A stretch of DNA of 64,000 nucleotides from Streptomyces sp. R44 (GTDB taxonomy: Bacteria > Actinomycetota > Actinomycetes > Streptomycetales > Streptomycetaceae), in assembly GCF_041053105.1 (NCBI RefSeq), contig NZ_CP163444.1:8774501-8838500 (forward strand), given 5' to 3'. Positions 33,055 to 43,047 of this stretch are shown in pieces; position 1 is the stretch's first letter, and every line of letters begins with the position of its first letter. Both the position numbers and the translations under genes were made by a program. A model generated the notes under the pieces. It worked only from the letters and a program-made list of their open reading frames with translations, ran no database searches and was not told the origin of the DNA.

Positions 33055-33339
33055 CTACCCCTTGGCCACGACCGGGCCGGCGGTGACCTGTGGACCGTGC
33101 GGGAGCAGGGGTGCGAGGTTGTCCCTGACGAAGGCGGCCGCCTGCTTGATCGATTCCTCGGCCCCGGCTTGGTCTTCGAAGACGCTGGTGGAGACCATCA
33201 CTCCGTCTCCAGCGTCCACCCAGTAGTAGGCGACGAAACCGGGGACTCTGCGAAGGATGGGCACGAATCCCTCGTCCACTCGGCGTCCTGCCTCGGCAGA
33301 GTCGGTCACTCCTTCGTAACGCCGGATTACCGCGTACAT
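33055..33339 (-). CDS. Small dimeric alpha-beta-barrel protein (ABM-like)
   Basis: A 94-residue protein starting MYAVIRRYEGVTDSAEAGRR, with AAGGAG Shine-Dalgarno at the right distance. The pattern strand, helix (VDEGFVPILRRVPGF), strands (AYYWVDAGDGVMVSTSVFED), helix (AGAEESIKQAAAFVRDNLAP) fits the ferredoxin-like fold of antibiotic-biosynthesis-monooxygenase-type proteins. Many such proteins are cofactor-free oxygenases or simple quality-control proteins; the substrate is unknown. It appears monocistronic. Confidence 0.75.
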   Translation of the reverse strand: MYAVIRRYEGVTDSAEAGRRVDEGFVPILRRVPGFVAYYWVDAGDGVMVSTSVFEDQAGAEESIKQAAAFVRDNLAPLLPHGPQVTAGPVVAKG

Positions 33340-33843
33340 GGGCGATCTCCTTATGGTTTTCAGGGGTCCCTGGCGCGAAACGACATACCCCTGCCGGGCG
33401 TCTCTCCACCGGAGGACGCCCAGAGTGACCTGGATAGACGCACCGGTGAGTACGGCGACCGGCACCTGCCCGGACTCGGGCGGCTCAGATCTGCCGGGTC
33501 TGCGGGGTGAGGGGCTGAGGGATTTCCGGTCCGACTGCGGGTTCGAACCACCGCACTGCGAGTCGCCCGCCCTCGAAGAGGTAGCCCCGCTGCTCCGTCC
33601 TGAGTCGTGAACGTGACAGCTGGCGAACTGCCGCTGCCCGTGGTCCGACAGGTGTGAGGACACCGGCAGCCGGAATGATCCCCGGGTGGCAGGGAAACGC
33701 CTGCCGGGAGGCTGAGAAACACCTGCGTGTCATCGCGGCCCGCCGGGGCGTCGATCGAAACATGCAAGGCACCTGATGCAGGCCAGGAGGTCTGGGTGAC
33801 TGCAGCGCCACCCGGCCCACTCCGGAACCGATACCCCGCCCTG
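33340..33843. other. Intergenic, possible gene remnant
   Basis: A minus-strand stretch reading LRTEQRGYLFEGGRLAVRWFEP (33500-33610) looks protein-like, but I cannot find a whole gene around it. The GGGTTCGAACC in this stretch is not part of a tRNA. Confidence 0.35.
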
Positions 33844-34416
33844 CTATCGGCGTGCCGCTCGGCGTTTGGTCTTTGCTCGTACGCGTTCTCGCAGCAGCGC
33901 CTGGTAGTGCGCCGACTTCTGACCACCGAGGTCGTAGTACTCGCAGAGCTCGGCCATCGTCGCGGCGTCCTGCGCACTACCGGTGAGACCGGCCTGCATG
34001 AGCAGCCAGAAGCCCTCCTGGAACATCGCACGGTACTCGTCATTCGCACGCGCCGCCGGCGAGGCATCGTCGTAACCCGTGCCGTAGGCCGCGCACATCA
34101 GCGTCTCCAGGAAGTCACTGCGGACCTCCGGCGAAACCTCACCGGCCAGTGCTGCGAGGATGACGCCGATCGCCGGGCCGGTGCACTCGGCGATGAAGCA
34201 GCTGTCCTCGACATGTCCGGCGAGGTCGTAGCCGAACGAGTCCTGGGGACTCTCGGCATTCAACAGCGTCTCGAACAACAGCGGCACATGCTCTGCCGAG
34301 TCGCCGCAGGCGCAACTCAGCGCGGTCCAGTCGTGCCGCGCCAGCTCGGCGCGCACCAGTTCGCTGACGCCCATTCCCACCCCAGTCGTCGAATCTCCGC
34401 TCGATCGAGTAGCCAT
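33844..34416 (-). CDS. Unknown helical protein (190 aa)
   Basis: A soluble, mostly helical protein. Motifs include SELVRAELARHDWTALSCAC, DLAGHVEDSCFIAEC and a C-terminal EYYDLGGQKSAHYQALLRERVR followed by a basic tail. The start is uncertain: ATG at 34416 or 34374. Its all-helical build and size resemble the small HEAT-like or immunity-type proteins of streptomycetes. No family assignment. Solitary gene. Confidence 0.6.
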   Translation of the reverse strand: MATRSSGDSTTGVGMGVSELVRAELARHDWTALSCACGDSAEHVPLLFETLLNAESPQDSFGYDLAGHVEDSCFIAECTGPAIGVILAALAGEVSPEVRSDFLETLMCAAYGTGYDDASPAARANDEYRAMFQEGFWLLMQAGLTGSAQDAATMAELCEYYDLGGQKSAHYQALLRERVRAKTKRRAARR

Positions 34417-34641
34417 GATCCCGTATCCGGGTCTGTGGGGCTGGCTTACCACCGGGCTTACCACGCCGCTCACCGGCGACTTCACCATGCGGAGTCGTGG
34501 CCTTGCAGGTCTGCCGCCTGGCTTGAAGCAGACCCCCGACGACGGCGCCGGGGCACGGTCGCCGTCGTCGTCAATCCCGCCGCCGACATCGACCCGGCAG
34601 CTGTTCGTCCAGGCGCTGGGAGGGATCTCCGGTATCGCCCG

Positions 34642-36120
34642 CTACGCTCCGGCTGACGTGCCCGCGTCGCTGTGCGGACGAGTATCTGAGCGGCGATTCT
34701 TTGCCGCACCCGGGGCATCGGTCTCACGGTTGGTCAGGACTTGGAGTGCGAGCGCACCCACGCACAGCAGCGCGTTCAGCGCCCAGATCGTCAGATAGGC
34801 GGAGAGCGCTGGGACGTCCGTGTCCCTGACGACCAGGGAGCCGAGGACGACGGCCGAGCCCGCGCCCGCGAGGCTGCCGCCCAGGGTCTTGAGGTTGTTG
34901 TAGACGGCGGTCGCACTCGCTGTGCGGTCCGGGGTACTGCGCTCCGCGATCAGTGTGGGCAGGCCGCCCAAGGCCAGGCCCATGCCGAAACCGGAAACGG
35001 CGGAAGCCAGGGCGAACAGCGGCAGCGTGGCGTGGCCGGTGATCAGCCCCACGTTGCCGGCGGCCATCAGCGTGAAGGCGAGCAGCAGGACGCGACGGTA
35101 GCCGGTGCGGGCCGCCACCCGGGCCACGAGGCTCGCCCCGGCGAAGGCCAGGACGTGGGGCACCGCGCCCCACGCGCTGATCTCCCAGGACGTGAGCCCG
35201 AAGCCGTACCCCTCGTCGGCCGTCGACGCGGCAAGGTACGAGATGCCGACTGCCTGTCCGCCCAGCATCACGGCGCCGAAGAGGAAACCGGAGACGTAAT
35301 ACGTCGCGGAGCGGGGGTGGGCCACTGCCCGGACGTCGACCAGGGCGTGCGGCCGGTCCCGTTCGAGCCGGACCCACCAGGCGAGCAGCGACAGGGAGAG
35401 AACGAGGCCGCCCAGGGTGCGCGGCGAGGTCCAGCCCCACGCCTGGCCGCGCGCCATCGTGCCGAGGAACAGCAGCAGCGCCAGGCCGAGCAGAAGTGCT
35501 CCTGCCCAGTCCATCCGACCGGGAGCGCGCGTCCGGGACTCGGGGATAGCGCAGTACGAGAGGGCCACACAGGCGCACGCGATGGCGGCGAGGACGCAGA
35601 GCGTCGCCTGGACGCCACCGGTGAGTTCGAGCAGGGGGCCGGCCAGGCCGTGGCCGAGGACCGAGCCGAAGGTGAGAGCGCCGACGAGAAGCGCTACCGC
35701 CCGCCGCGCGCCCTCGAGGTCGAGCCGGTCCCGTACGAGACCGATCTCCAACGGCAGCAGCGCCGCCAGGGGGCCCATGAGAGCACGGCCCACCAGCAGT
35801 ACCGTCAGATTCGGTGCGAGGGCCACCAGTACGGTGCCCGCCGCGATACAGACCAGCGCGATCCGGACCAGTCGACGGTGCCCGTACAGATCGCCGAGGC
35901 GCCCGAACACCGGCACCCCCACCGCGGCGGCCAGGAACTGGACCGCCATGTACCACTGCGCCTGCGACGCGCTGATGGACTGCCAGTCCTGCACGGCGGG
36001 CACCAGCGCCGGGCCCGACCCCTGAAGGAGGCCACTGACCAGCTCGAAGACGACCAGCAGACCGACGACGGCGGTGACCCGGGGCGCCGCCACCTTCTCC
36101 GTACCGCCAGGCGCTGTCAT
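34642..36120 (-). CDS. MFS transporter (DHA2-like, drug/metabolite exporter)
   Basis: A 492-residue major-facilitator protein with about 14 membrane helices. The first cytoplasmic loop has the MFS signature GRLGDLYGHRRLVR and the matching second-half loop is ARVAARTGYRRVLL. Helix 5 shows the motif-C-like GALTFGSVLGHGLAGPL. The start overlaps by four bases the stop of the M20 amidohydrolase, so export and hydrolysis of a conjugated metabolite may be linked. Candidate substrates are N-acylated amino acids or peptides, inferred only from the partner enzyme. Confidence 0.85.
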   Translation of the reverse strand: MTAPGGTEKVAAPRVTAVVGLLVVFELVSGLLQGSGPALVPAVQDWQSISASQAQWYMAVQFLAAAVGVPVFGRLGDLYGHRRLVRIALVCIAAGTVLVALAPNLTVLLVGRALMGPLAALLPLEIGLVRDRLDLEGARRAVALLVGALTFGSVLGHGLAGPLLELTGGVQATLCVLAAIACACVALSYCAIPESRTRAPGRMDWAGALLLGLALLLFLGTMARGQAWGWTSPRTLGGLVLSLSLLAWWVRLERDRPHALVDVRAVAHPRSATYYVSGFLFGAVMLGGQAVGISYLAASTADEGYGFGLTSWEISAWGAVPHVLAFAGASLVARVAARTGYRRVLLLAFTLMAAGNVGLITGHATLPLFALASAVSGFGMGLALGGLPTLIAERSTPDRTASATAVYNNLKTLGGSLAGAGSAVVLGSLVVRDTDVPALSAYLTIWALNALLCVGALALQVLTNRETDAPGAAKNRRSDTRPHSDAGTSAGA

Positions 36121-37319
36121 GCGGACGCCCCTGCGGCGAGCCGCCGCTCCGCCAGCTCGGCGAGCAGCGCCGCCTGGCGGTGGAGCACCCGGTCGTCGAA
36201 CATGGCCCGCGGGGAGTGGTTCTGCGGCGCCTTCTCCACGTCCACATCCTCGGGCGCCGCGCCGACCATCAGCATCGCGCCGGGCACCTGGTTCAGCACC
36301 AGGGAGAAGTCCTCCGAACCGTTGGCGGGCTGCGGGGCGTGCCACACCTCGCCCGCGCCGAACAGGTCGCGTGCCGTCTCCAGGGCGAACTCCGTCGCGG
36401 CCGGTTCGTTGACCGTGACCGGGTAGAGCATCTGGTACTCCACGTCCGCCTCCAGGCCGTGCGCGGCCGCGATCCCGCGCACCAGACGCGGCAGCCCCTG
36501 GGCCAGCCGCTCGTGGTTGGCCTCCGAGTAGCTGCGTACGGTCGCCTCGAACTCGGCCGTGTCCGGGATGACGTTCTGCTGCGTACCGGCGTGCAACCGT
36601 CCGACGGTCACCACCACCGGGTCGAAGACGTCGAAGGTACGCGTCACCCAGTTCTGCAGCGCGGTCACCATCTCGCAGACCGCGGGCACCGGGTCCTTGG
36701 CATGGTGCGGAGCCGAACCGTGCCCTCCCTCACCCCGCACCGTCACCCGCAGGACGTCGGACGCCGTCATGACGGTGCCGGGCCGGGACGCGACCCAGCC
36801 GCCCGGCAGCCGGTTGGCCGACACATGGAGTGCGAAGGCCGCGTCGAGCGGCTTGCCCGCCGCGTCCAGGACACCCTCGGCGATCATCGCACCCGCGCCG
36901 TTGTGTCCCTCCTCGCCCGGCTGGAACATGAACACCACGTCGCCCTGGAGGCTCTCCCTGCGGTCCGCGAGCAGCGTCGCCGCGCCGACGAGGCCGGCGG
37001 TGTGCAGATCGTGCCCGCAGCCGTGCATCCGGCCCGGCACCTCGGAGGCGTACTCCACCCCGGTGAGTTCATCCACCGGCAGTGCGTCCATGTCGCCCCG
37101 CAGCAGGACCGCCCCGCCGGGACGGCCACCCCGCAGCACGGCTGTGACGGACGTCAGCTCCCGGCCGAGCGTGATGTCGAGCGGGAGACCGTCGAGCGCG
37201 GCAAGGACTTTCTCCTGCGTACGCGGCAGCCGCAGACCGAGCTCAGGCTCGCGGTGGAGCGAGCGGCGCAGCCGCACGAGATCGGGCTGGAGCTCCCTGG
37301 CGCGTTCCAGTACAGACAT
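36117..37319 (-). CDS. M20-family amidohydrolase (N-acyl amino acid hydrolase)
   Basis: A 400-residue metallo-hydrolase. Metal and catalytic residues are visible: RGDMDALPV, MHGCGHDLHTA, FQPGEEGHNGAGAMI (the Glu pair) and HVSANRLPGG. A dimerisation insert follows around residues 185-290, and NGSEDFSLV near the end supplies the last ligand. The best match is to hippurate hydrolase/IAA-amino acid hydrolase-type enzymes. It leads the operon with the MFS gene and is divergent from a double-domain Lrp regulator, which probably controls it. Confidence 0.88.
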   Translation of the reverse strand: MSVLERARELQPDLVRLRRSLHREPELGLRLPRTQEKVLAALDGLPLDITLGRELTSVTAVLRGGRPGGAVLLRGDMDALPVDELTGVEYASEVPGRMHGCGHDLHTAGLVGAATLLADRRESLQGDVVFMFQPGEEGHNGAGAMIAEGVLDAAGKPLDAAFALHVSANRLPGGWVASRPGTVMTASDVLRVTVRGEGGHGSAPHHAKDPVPAVCEMVTALQNWVTRTFDVFDPVVVTVGRLHAGTQQNVIPDTAEFEATVRSYSEANHERLAQGLPRLVRGIAAAHGLEADVEYQMLYPVTVNEPAATEFALETARDLFGAGEVWHAPQPANGSEDFSLVLNQVPGAMLMVGAAPEDVDVEKAPQNHSPRAMFDDRVLHRQAALLAELAERRLAAGASA

Positions 37320-37423
37320 GCTGCGTCAACCTCCTGGTACGGTTCCGGCTTTCGGTGGGGCAAGACTGAAGTACTCACCACCCCGTCGGCTCTGAATCGC
37401 AGGAAACACGCAAGGGGCATCGA

Positions 37424-38485
37424 ATGACGCAGCATTCCGCACGCGGTGCGGTTCGGGCGCTCGACGACGTCGACCAGGCCCTGGTGCACGCACTGCAGAT
37501 CGCCCCACGGGCCGGGTGGAACGAGATCGGCGCCGTACTCGGCCTCGACGCCGTGACCGTGGCACGACGCTGGCAACGGCTCACCGAAGCAGGCGCCGCC
37601 TGGATCAGCTGCTCCCCGTCGCCCGCCCTCGCCTCGGCTGGACAGGGAGTCCTCGCCTTCGTCGAAGTGGACTGCGCCGGCGGCAGCCTGCTGACCGTGG
37701 CCCAGGCCCTCGCCCGGCTGCCCCACGTCACTGCCGTCGAACACGTCAGCGGAGACCGCGACCTGCTGCTCACCGTGATGGCACCGGACCTCGCGGCACT
37801 CGCCCACTGGATGACCCGCGGCATCGGAGCCATGCCCGGCGTCATCGCCAGCCGCACCCACCTCGCGAGCACCGTCTACACAGAGGGAAGCCGCTGGCGG
37901 CTGCGCGCCCTCGACCGCACCCAGATCGCCCGCCTCTCCGACACCGAAACCGCCCGCACCGGGGCACCCGTCTTCCCGCTCACCGACCTGGACCACGCCC
38001 TCGTCGCCGCCCTTTCCATGAACGGCCGCGCCACCTACCGCGCGCTCGCCGACGCCTGCGGGGCGAGCCCGGACACGGTCCGCCGACGACTCGGCCGGCT
38101 CTTCGCCGCCGGCATGCTCCAGACCCGCTGCGAGGTCGCACGCCCCCTGTCGGAGTGGCCGGTCACGGTGATCCAATGGGGGCGCGCGGCCGCGGGGGAG
38201 CTGGAACGCGTCTCGCGCGGAGTCACCGGGGCCCGGGAGGTACGGCTGTGCGCCGGCGTCACCGGCCGGAACAACGTCCTCATCATCGCCTGGGTGAAGT
38301 CCCTCACCGACGTGCAGCGCTTCGAGGTACGACTCGCCCAGCGCGTCCCCGGCCTGGAGATCACCGACCGGGCCGTGGCCCTGTGGCCGCTGAAGCTCAG
38401 CGGCCATCTCCTCGACGAACAGGGCTACCGCATGGGCGGCGTCCCTCTGGACGTTCGCACGGCCGGGGGGACGACCCCGGCCTAG
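37424..38485 (+). CDS. Double-length Lrp/AsnC-family regulator
   Basis: A 353-residue protein containing two Lrp/AsnC modules. The first helix-turn-helix (DVDQALVHALQIAPRAGWNE) is followed by an AsnC ligand-binding half. The second module begins DLDHALVAALSMNGRATYRA at about residue 186. Double Lrp proteins form dimers equivalent to tetramers of ordinary ones. It is divergent from the M20/MFS operon (104 bases between starts), so amino-acid-responsive control of that operon is a reasonable inference. Confidence 0.85.
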   Translation: MTQHSARGAVRALDDVDQALVHALQIAPRAGWNEIGAVLGLDAVTVARRWQRLTEAGAAWISCSPSPALASAGQGVLAFVEVDCAGGSLLTVAQALARLPHVTAVEHVSGDRDLLLTVMAPDLAALAHWMTRGIGAMPGVIASRTHLASTVYTEGSRWRLRALDRTQIARLSDTETARTGAPVFPLTDLDHALVAALSMNGRATYRALADACGASPDTVRRRLGRLFAAGMLQTRCEVARPLSEWPVTVIQWGRAAAGELERVSRGVTGAREVRLCAGVTGRNNVLIIAWVKSLTDVQRFEVRLAQRVPGLEITDRAVALWPLKLSGHLLDEQGYRMGGVPLDVRTAGGTTPA

Positions 38486-38844
38486 GCCGATTCCCTCGGA
38501 TCCACCAAGGGTGCCCACAACCGGCCACGGAAGCGGGCCGCCGACGGCCCCGGGGGGAGCTCAGTCGCTGACTGTCTGTCGCCCGCGTCTGGCGGGGTTC
38601 TGCCGTCGCTGCAGCTGGGTCCCAGATGAGTGCGTCATCTGGTCGGTGGATGGCGGGCCGGCGACGGCGGTGTTGTGGTCCGACCGCGGAGATGCCGAGG
38701 GGACGGAGGGGGCGATGGGTCGTGTGAGGGCGTGCTCACGTTGGTTGTGGGTCGTTCGCGGGCTGTGGTGGGTTCTGTTCCACTGTGATCGTGAAGTGGG
38801 TGAGGACGGCTGGGGGCGGGAGGGGAGGGGCAACAGGGCGGTGG
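38486..38844. other. Upstream region of the DUF1275 gene
   Basis: G-rich sequence (many GGTGGG and GGGTGG runs) with no protein-like frame. The promoter of the DUF1275 gene must lie here but I see no clear boxes. Confidence 0.4.
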
Positions 38845-39474
38845 ATGTTTCCCGAAGGCCACCGCTATGCGAGGTTTGCCCCGCTGCTTCTCGCGTTGAC
38901 GTTCGTCAGTGGCTTGGTCGACGCGGCGAGTTTCCTCGGGATCGGCCGGGTGTTCGTGGCCAACATGACCGGCAACGTGGTCTTTCTCGGGTTTGCGCTG
39001 TCCGGCGTCGCCCAGCTGTCGGCCCTGGCTGCGGCCGTGGCGTTGACGGGTTTCGTGTCCGGGGTGCTGGTGGGTGGTGCGTGGCGTCGGGACGTGGAGG
39101 CGGGAAGGCTTCTCGTACCACTGGTGGCGGTGCAGACGTTCTTGGTCGCGATCGCGCTTGCCGCGGAGGTGGCGGGGTGGGGACGCTACGCCGTGCTGAT
39201 CCCTCTGGCCTGCGGCATGGGCCTGCAGAATGCTGTTGTGCACCGTTTGGGCGTGCCTGATCTGACCACCACTGTCATGACCCGGACCTTGACGGGGCTG
39301 GCGGCGGACCGCCCTGGGCCTGCGACTGTGCGACGCGGGGTGTCGGTGGCGGTCCTTGCCGCAGGTGCCCTGTCCGGCGGGCTTCTGCATGCACGCACCG
39401 GAGTGGAAGGGGTGCTCGTCGCGGTCCTGGTGCTGTTGATCGTTGTCGTACTCGCCGCAGGCCGGTGGCGTTAG
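38845..39474 (+). CDS. DUF1275 (YoaK) family membrane protein
   Basis: A 209-residue membrane protein with six hydrophobic segments and the DUF1275 signature LTFVSGLVDAASFLGIGRVF, then ANMTGNVVFLGFAL, and later GMGLQNAVVHRLGVPDLTTT. The ATG at 38845 fits the family's length. YoaK-like proteins are predicted small-molecule transporters without proven substrate. Monocistronic. Confidence 0.8.
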   Translation: MFPEGHRYARFAPLLLALTFVSGLVDAASFLGIGRVFVANMTGNVVFLGFALSGVAQLSALAAAVALTGFVSGVLVGGAWRRDVEAGRLLVPLVAVQTFLVAIALAAEVAGWGRYAVLIPLACGMGLQNAVVHRLGVPDLTTTVMTRTLTGLAADRPGPATVRRGVSVAVLAAGALSGGLLHARTGVEGVLVAVLVLLIVVVLAAGRWR

Positions 39475-40193
39475 AGCTGGATGCTGGTCGTGCCGGCCTG
39501 TCCGGCGCTGTCGCGTTGGTCTGCCGGTAGAACGGCGTCGTCCGGTGGCGGCGCTTCCCGCGTCGACGAGTTGGCCGAACTCCGGAGGAAGGAGGGCTCA
39601 GGCTGATTGACTGAGCGGCAGGGGACACATGCCGTGGCCCTGTGGGCGACCCGCGTCGTCCGTATCGGACGAGGTAGTTCCATCGATGCCGGTGATACCG
39701 CTGTGACTCACAGGTAAGCGTTCACCTCTTGATACCCGTCATTGATCGGTAGCCGGTCCCGACCTGCTCCCCGCGCCGACGGGGGGTGGCCATACCAACG
39801 TTTCGAAGGTGGCCCGAGGCGGCCTGTTCCTCGCCGCCTGCGACTGGGCCACCGGCGCCGTCATCACCCCCGCGCGCCCTGCCGCGCTGCCGGACGTGCG
39901 GCGGTGAGAGCGGGGTCAGCATCCCGCGGCGGGCCCGGGTTCGTCGACGCCGCTACCTTCCCGCGGGGCACGGCCGGCAACGACACCCGCCTCCTGGCCC
40001 TGGAATCCGGCCCCGGATCCAGACACCTCGTCCTCCCCCTCTTGCTTCCGCACGGCTCGTACGCGTCGGCCTGACCCAGACCCGCCGCGTCGCCGACCTC
40101 GCGGACCGGGTCGTGCCCGTTCCAGCACCCCGCCCACCACCTGCTCGACGTACTGACCGCGCTGTATCCAGCTGCCGGGCCTACGGTGGCGGC
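39475..40193. other. Intergenic with a degraded coding fragment
   Basis: Two frames between 39940 and 40190 give plausible protein (TAGNDTRLLALESGPGSR with LPLLLPHGSYAS, then TRRVADLADRVV and QHPAHHLLDVLTALYPAAG). Frameshifts separate them. This may be a dead gene ending right at the next start. The first 450 bases show nothing. Confidence 0.35.
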
Positions 40194-40577
40194 ATGAGCG
40201 ACCCGGAGAAGAACAAGGCCACCGCCAAGGCGTTCTACGACCTGATGTTCAACCAGTGCCGACCCGCCGAGGCGATCGACCAGTACGCCGGCGACACCTA
40301 CATCCAGCACAACCCGCACGTCGGTGACGGCAAGCAGGCGTTCATCGATTACTTCGAGCGTATGGCGGCCGAGTACCCCGGCAAGCACGTCGAGTACAAA
40401 CGAGCCTTCGCCGACGGCGACCACGTCATCCTGCACTGCCACCAGACCTGGCCCGGCGACGAGGACTATGCGGGCATCGACATCTTCCGCTTCGACGCCG
40501 ACGGCAAGATCGTCGAACACTGGGACGTCCTCCAGGCAATCCCGCCCACCTCCGAGAACGAAAACACCATGTTCTGA
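40194..40577 (+). CDS. SnoaL-like (NTF2-fold) protein
   Basis: A 127-residue protein with the SnoaL-like pattern KATAKAFYDLMFNQCRPAEA, YIQHNPHVGDGKQAFIDYF, then HCHQTWPGDEDYAGIDIFRF and DGKIVEHWDVLQAIPP. This subgroup of NTF2-fold proteins is usually annotated as putative isomerase/hydrolase or polyketide-cyclase relative; the catalytic His and Asp positions (QHNP, VEHWD) are conserved. It appears monocistronic. Confidence 0.8.
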   Translation: MSDPEKNKATAKAFYDLMFNQCRPAEAIDQYAGDTYIQHNPHVGDGKQAFIDYFERMAAEYPGKHVEYKRAFADGDHVILHCHQTWPGDEDYAGIDIFRFDADGKIVEHWDVLQAIPPTSENENTMF

Positions 40578-40699
40578 CTGGTTCCCCGGAATCACCGACT
40601 CGGGAAGCCAAGGCGCGGCCAGGCGCCGAGTCAGGCCGGCCACCCACCCTCGGCGCCCCGCTCAACAGCTCGGTGAACGGGACGGGGCAGCGGACGAGC

Positions 40700-41615
40700 T
40701 CGTGCTCGTCCACGCGCACGACCACGCTGCGCGAACTGCTCGACGCCAGCGGCAACCCCCGCCTGTTGGCCACCGGAAGGCGCAACTGGGTGGGCACGTT
40801 CGCCACCCTGGTGACCCCCACTACCTTCATCGGCGCCTTGCTGCTCGACTTCGGCTACGCCTACACCCGAGGCCCCTCTACGCGTACTTCGGCGTCGCCG
40901 CCGCCACCCCCCCAGCTTCTCCACCCAGGAGTACGTGCTGTGCAGCGCTGGTGCGCTTTATGCGCCCGCCGGAACGGCGCTCGTCGTCGCCCTGGTCTGC
41001 GTCCCGGTCCCCTACGCGGAGCGCCGCCTGGGGAACCACACGCCGCCGCGGCCCGCGTGGCTGCGCCTGACGCCGTATCTGCTCTCGGCCTGCGGCGTGG
41101 TCCTCTTCGTCATCGGCATGCTGGGCGGCTTCCGCGCATGGGAGGCCGGAGCGAAGGACACCCCTCTCCTCCTCGGCAGCGTCCCGGTGCTGATGGTGTC
41201 CGGCCGGCTCCTGGCCTTCAAGGTCGCTGACGCCGCCATCCGGTGGCCGCGAGCGGCTGGCGCTCGCCCTCGTCATCGCGCTGGTCGGCCTGTGTTCCTT
41301 CCTGAGCGGCCCACGCCTACGTGAAGGAGCACGGCGGCGACGACGCCCGCTACTGGGCCCACCCCCTGTGGCTGCGTCCAGCCGTGACCTCGACACCGCA
41401 GAACGCCTCTACTTCCCGCCCGAACAGGTCCACCAGGCCCGCCTCCCTCCGCCCGGCATGCCCAGCGTTTCCGCTTCCGCTACGAGGGCCTGCGCCTCCT
41501 CGGTGAAGCGAACGGCCGGATGTTCCTGCTCCCGGAGGACTGGGGGCGACGGGCGGCAGCGTCCTCATCGTCCCGGCGAACGACGCGGCCCGCGTCGCCT
41601 TCCGCCCCGGCTGAG
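40700..41615 (+). pseudogene. Multi-pass membrane protein, frameshifted
   Basis: Pieces in three frames fit one protein: NWVGTFATLVTPTTFIGALL, an open stretch with PYLLSACGVVLFVIGMLGGF and VLMVSGRLLAFKVADAA, then LALALVIALVGLCSF, AERLYFPPEQVHQAR and FRYEGLRLLGEANGRMFLLP. At least three frameshifts are needed. The parent looks like an integral membrane protein with a soluble C-terminal domain; I do not recognise the family. Confidence 0.6.
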
Positions 41616-41629
41616 CCGGATGAGGGGCG

Positions 41630-42376
41630 CTACCGAACGACGAGCCGATCCACGCCGATCTGAGTCGGATAGTAGGTAAGGAGCGTCTCACCGGCCGCAC
41701 ACTCGGCGTAGGTGTTGACGACGGACTCGGCCATGATGGGCCTCGCTCCCTCGTTCAGCTCCTCGGCAAGGAAGGAGTGCCCCGGAGGGGGCTCCTTCAG
41801 CCCCTGGTGCTTCCCATACCAACTGGCCCATGAAGCTTGGGGGTCGTACCCCGGGGTCTTCGAGTGCCATGTCGGGCAGACCTCGTTGAGGCCCCATGCG
41901 AACTGACGGTAGGAGCTTCCAGCGCCCCGGTCGTACACCTGGAACACCGCACCGGGACTGCCCGCCGTGTAGCCGAAGAAGATCTTGAGCGATTCCTCGC
42001 GCTGCTCCGCCGCAGGAAGCACGTCCGACAGCGTGTTCTCGTTCAGGACCACCCCGCCCTTTTGGACGTGGCCTCCGTAGAAGAACTCGGGGCGAAAGGC
42101 GGGATCGCAGGTCGTCACTGCGTACGTCATGGCAGCGTTGTTCTTGTCGGAGATCACCTCGACCCAGTACTGCTCCCTGGGTCGATAGACGTTCCTCACG
42201 TACGGGCCACCGCTTTCGAGAGAGGTGCGGAAGACGGGCGGACCCAGCTCTTTCTGGATTTTCTCCAGCGTGTAGCCCGCTCGGAGCTGGCTGAGCTTGC
42301 GGTACTCCGCGGCATGCCAGTCCGTTCGAGCCTCTCTCAGGACGGTGACAGCCGTGCGTCGCCGTCCGACGACTCC
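41630..42376 (-). pseudogene. ETEC_3214-like protein, 5'-truncated
   Basis: The frame is open from just after a TGA at 42377 and contains no good start upstream of the conserved region. It reads REARTDWHAAEYRKLSQLRA, YTLEKIQKELGPPVFRTSLE and QYWVEVISDKNNAAMTYAVT, and ends TYYPTQIGVDRLVVR. This resembles ETEC_3214-type proteins, which normally have an N-terminal membrane helix, missing here. A GTG at 42199 could still start a 189-residue protein. Confidence 0.5.
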
Positions 42377-43047
42377 TCACCGTGTCGCGCCGGCCCGGCA
42401 GGACCGGCGACCGCAGGGGCGCCACGCGCAGTCCGTCCTCCTCGAACGGGCTGATGTCCCAGCTGGTCATCCCGGTGATGCGAAGACCAGTTCGATACCG
42501 GTGAGAGGGGGGCCGGGCGAATTGCTCCGGCCACGCCCCGGGTTTATCCGGCGGTGTCTGCGGCGGCCGTGCCACAGAGACCGGCGGGCCATGGTTTCGG
42601 CGGTCATACCGTGCAGAACAGCGCTGAACACAACCAAGCACGGGTGAAACGCCAGCAGCCCGGGCAGTGGCTCCTCCCGGGTATCCGGCCGGGAGCCCAC
42701 CGCTCCCGAGGCCCCTCACGAAGTGATGTGCGGAGGACGGCAGTCCGTCAGGGCGGGGATGGGAGCGGAGCGGAGCAAAGAAGGCGCTATCGAAGGACGT
42801 TGCCTTCTCCGGTGTCGCCATCAGCAACGTAGGCCGGCGTGTGCCGCTCCGGCAGCAGCCTCTGTCGCTTCCGCGTCAGCAGATGAAGGGCTCGTTTTAC
42901 AGCGAATCCTCCACGGCGCCTTGGACCGGTGATGTCGGGCCGACCCGCGTGGCCGGGACTCCGAAGGGGTGTCGTGACAGACCTACCGGATCCACGGCAT
43001 GATTCACGCCGGTAGCAGTACGTCGGGGTGGAAAGCGGGGGCTGTTC
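42377..43047. other. Intergenic, probably the lost 5' part of the previous gene
   Basis: A minus-strand reading MTSWDISPFEEDGLRVAPLR (42410-42470) may be the displaced head of the ETEC_3214-like gene. The rest is without features. Confidence 0.35.

Noticed and set aside
33520..33560. tRNA-like GGGTTCGAACC motif
   Set aside because: No cloverleaf can be drawn around it: acceptor and anticodon stems are absent.
37154..38518. A 454-codon minus-strand frame
   Set aside because: Antisense to the Lrp regulator; Gly/Asp/Ala composition mirrors the opposite strand.
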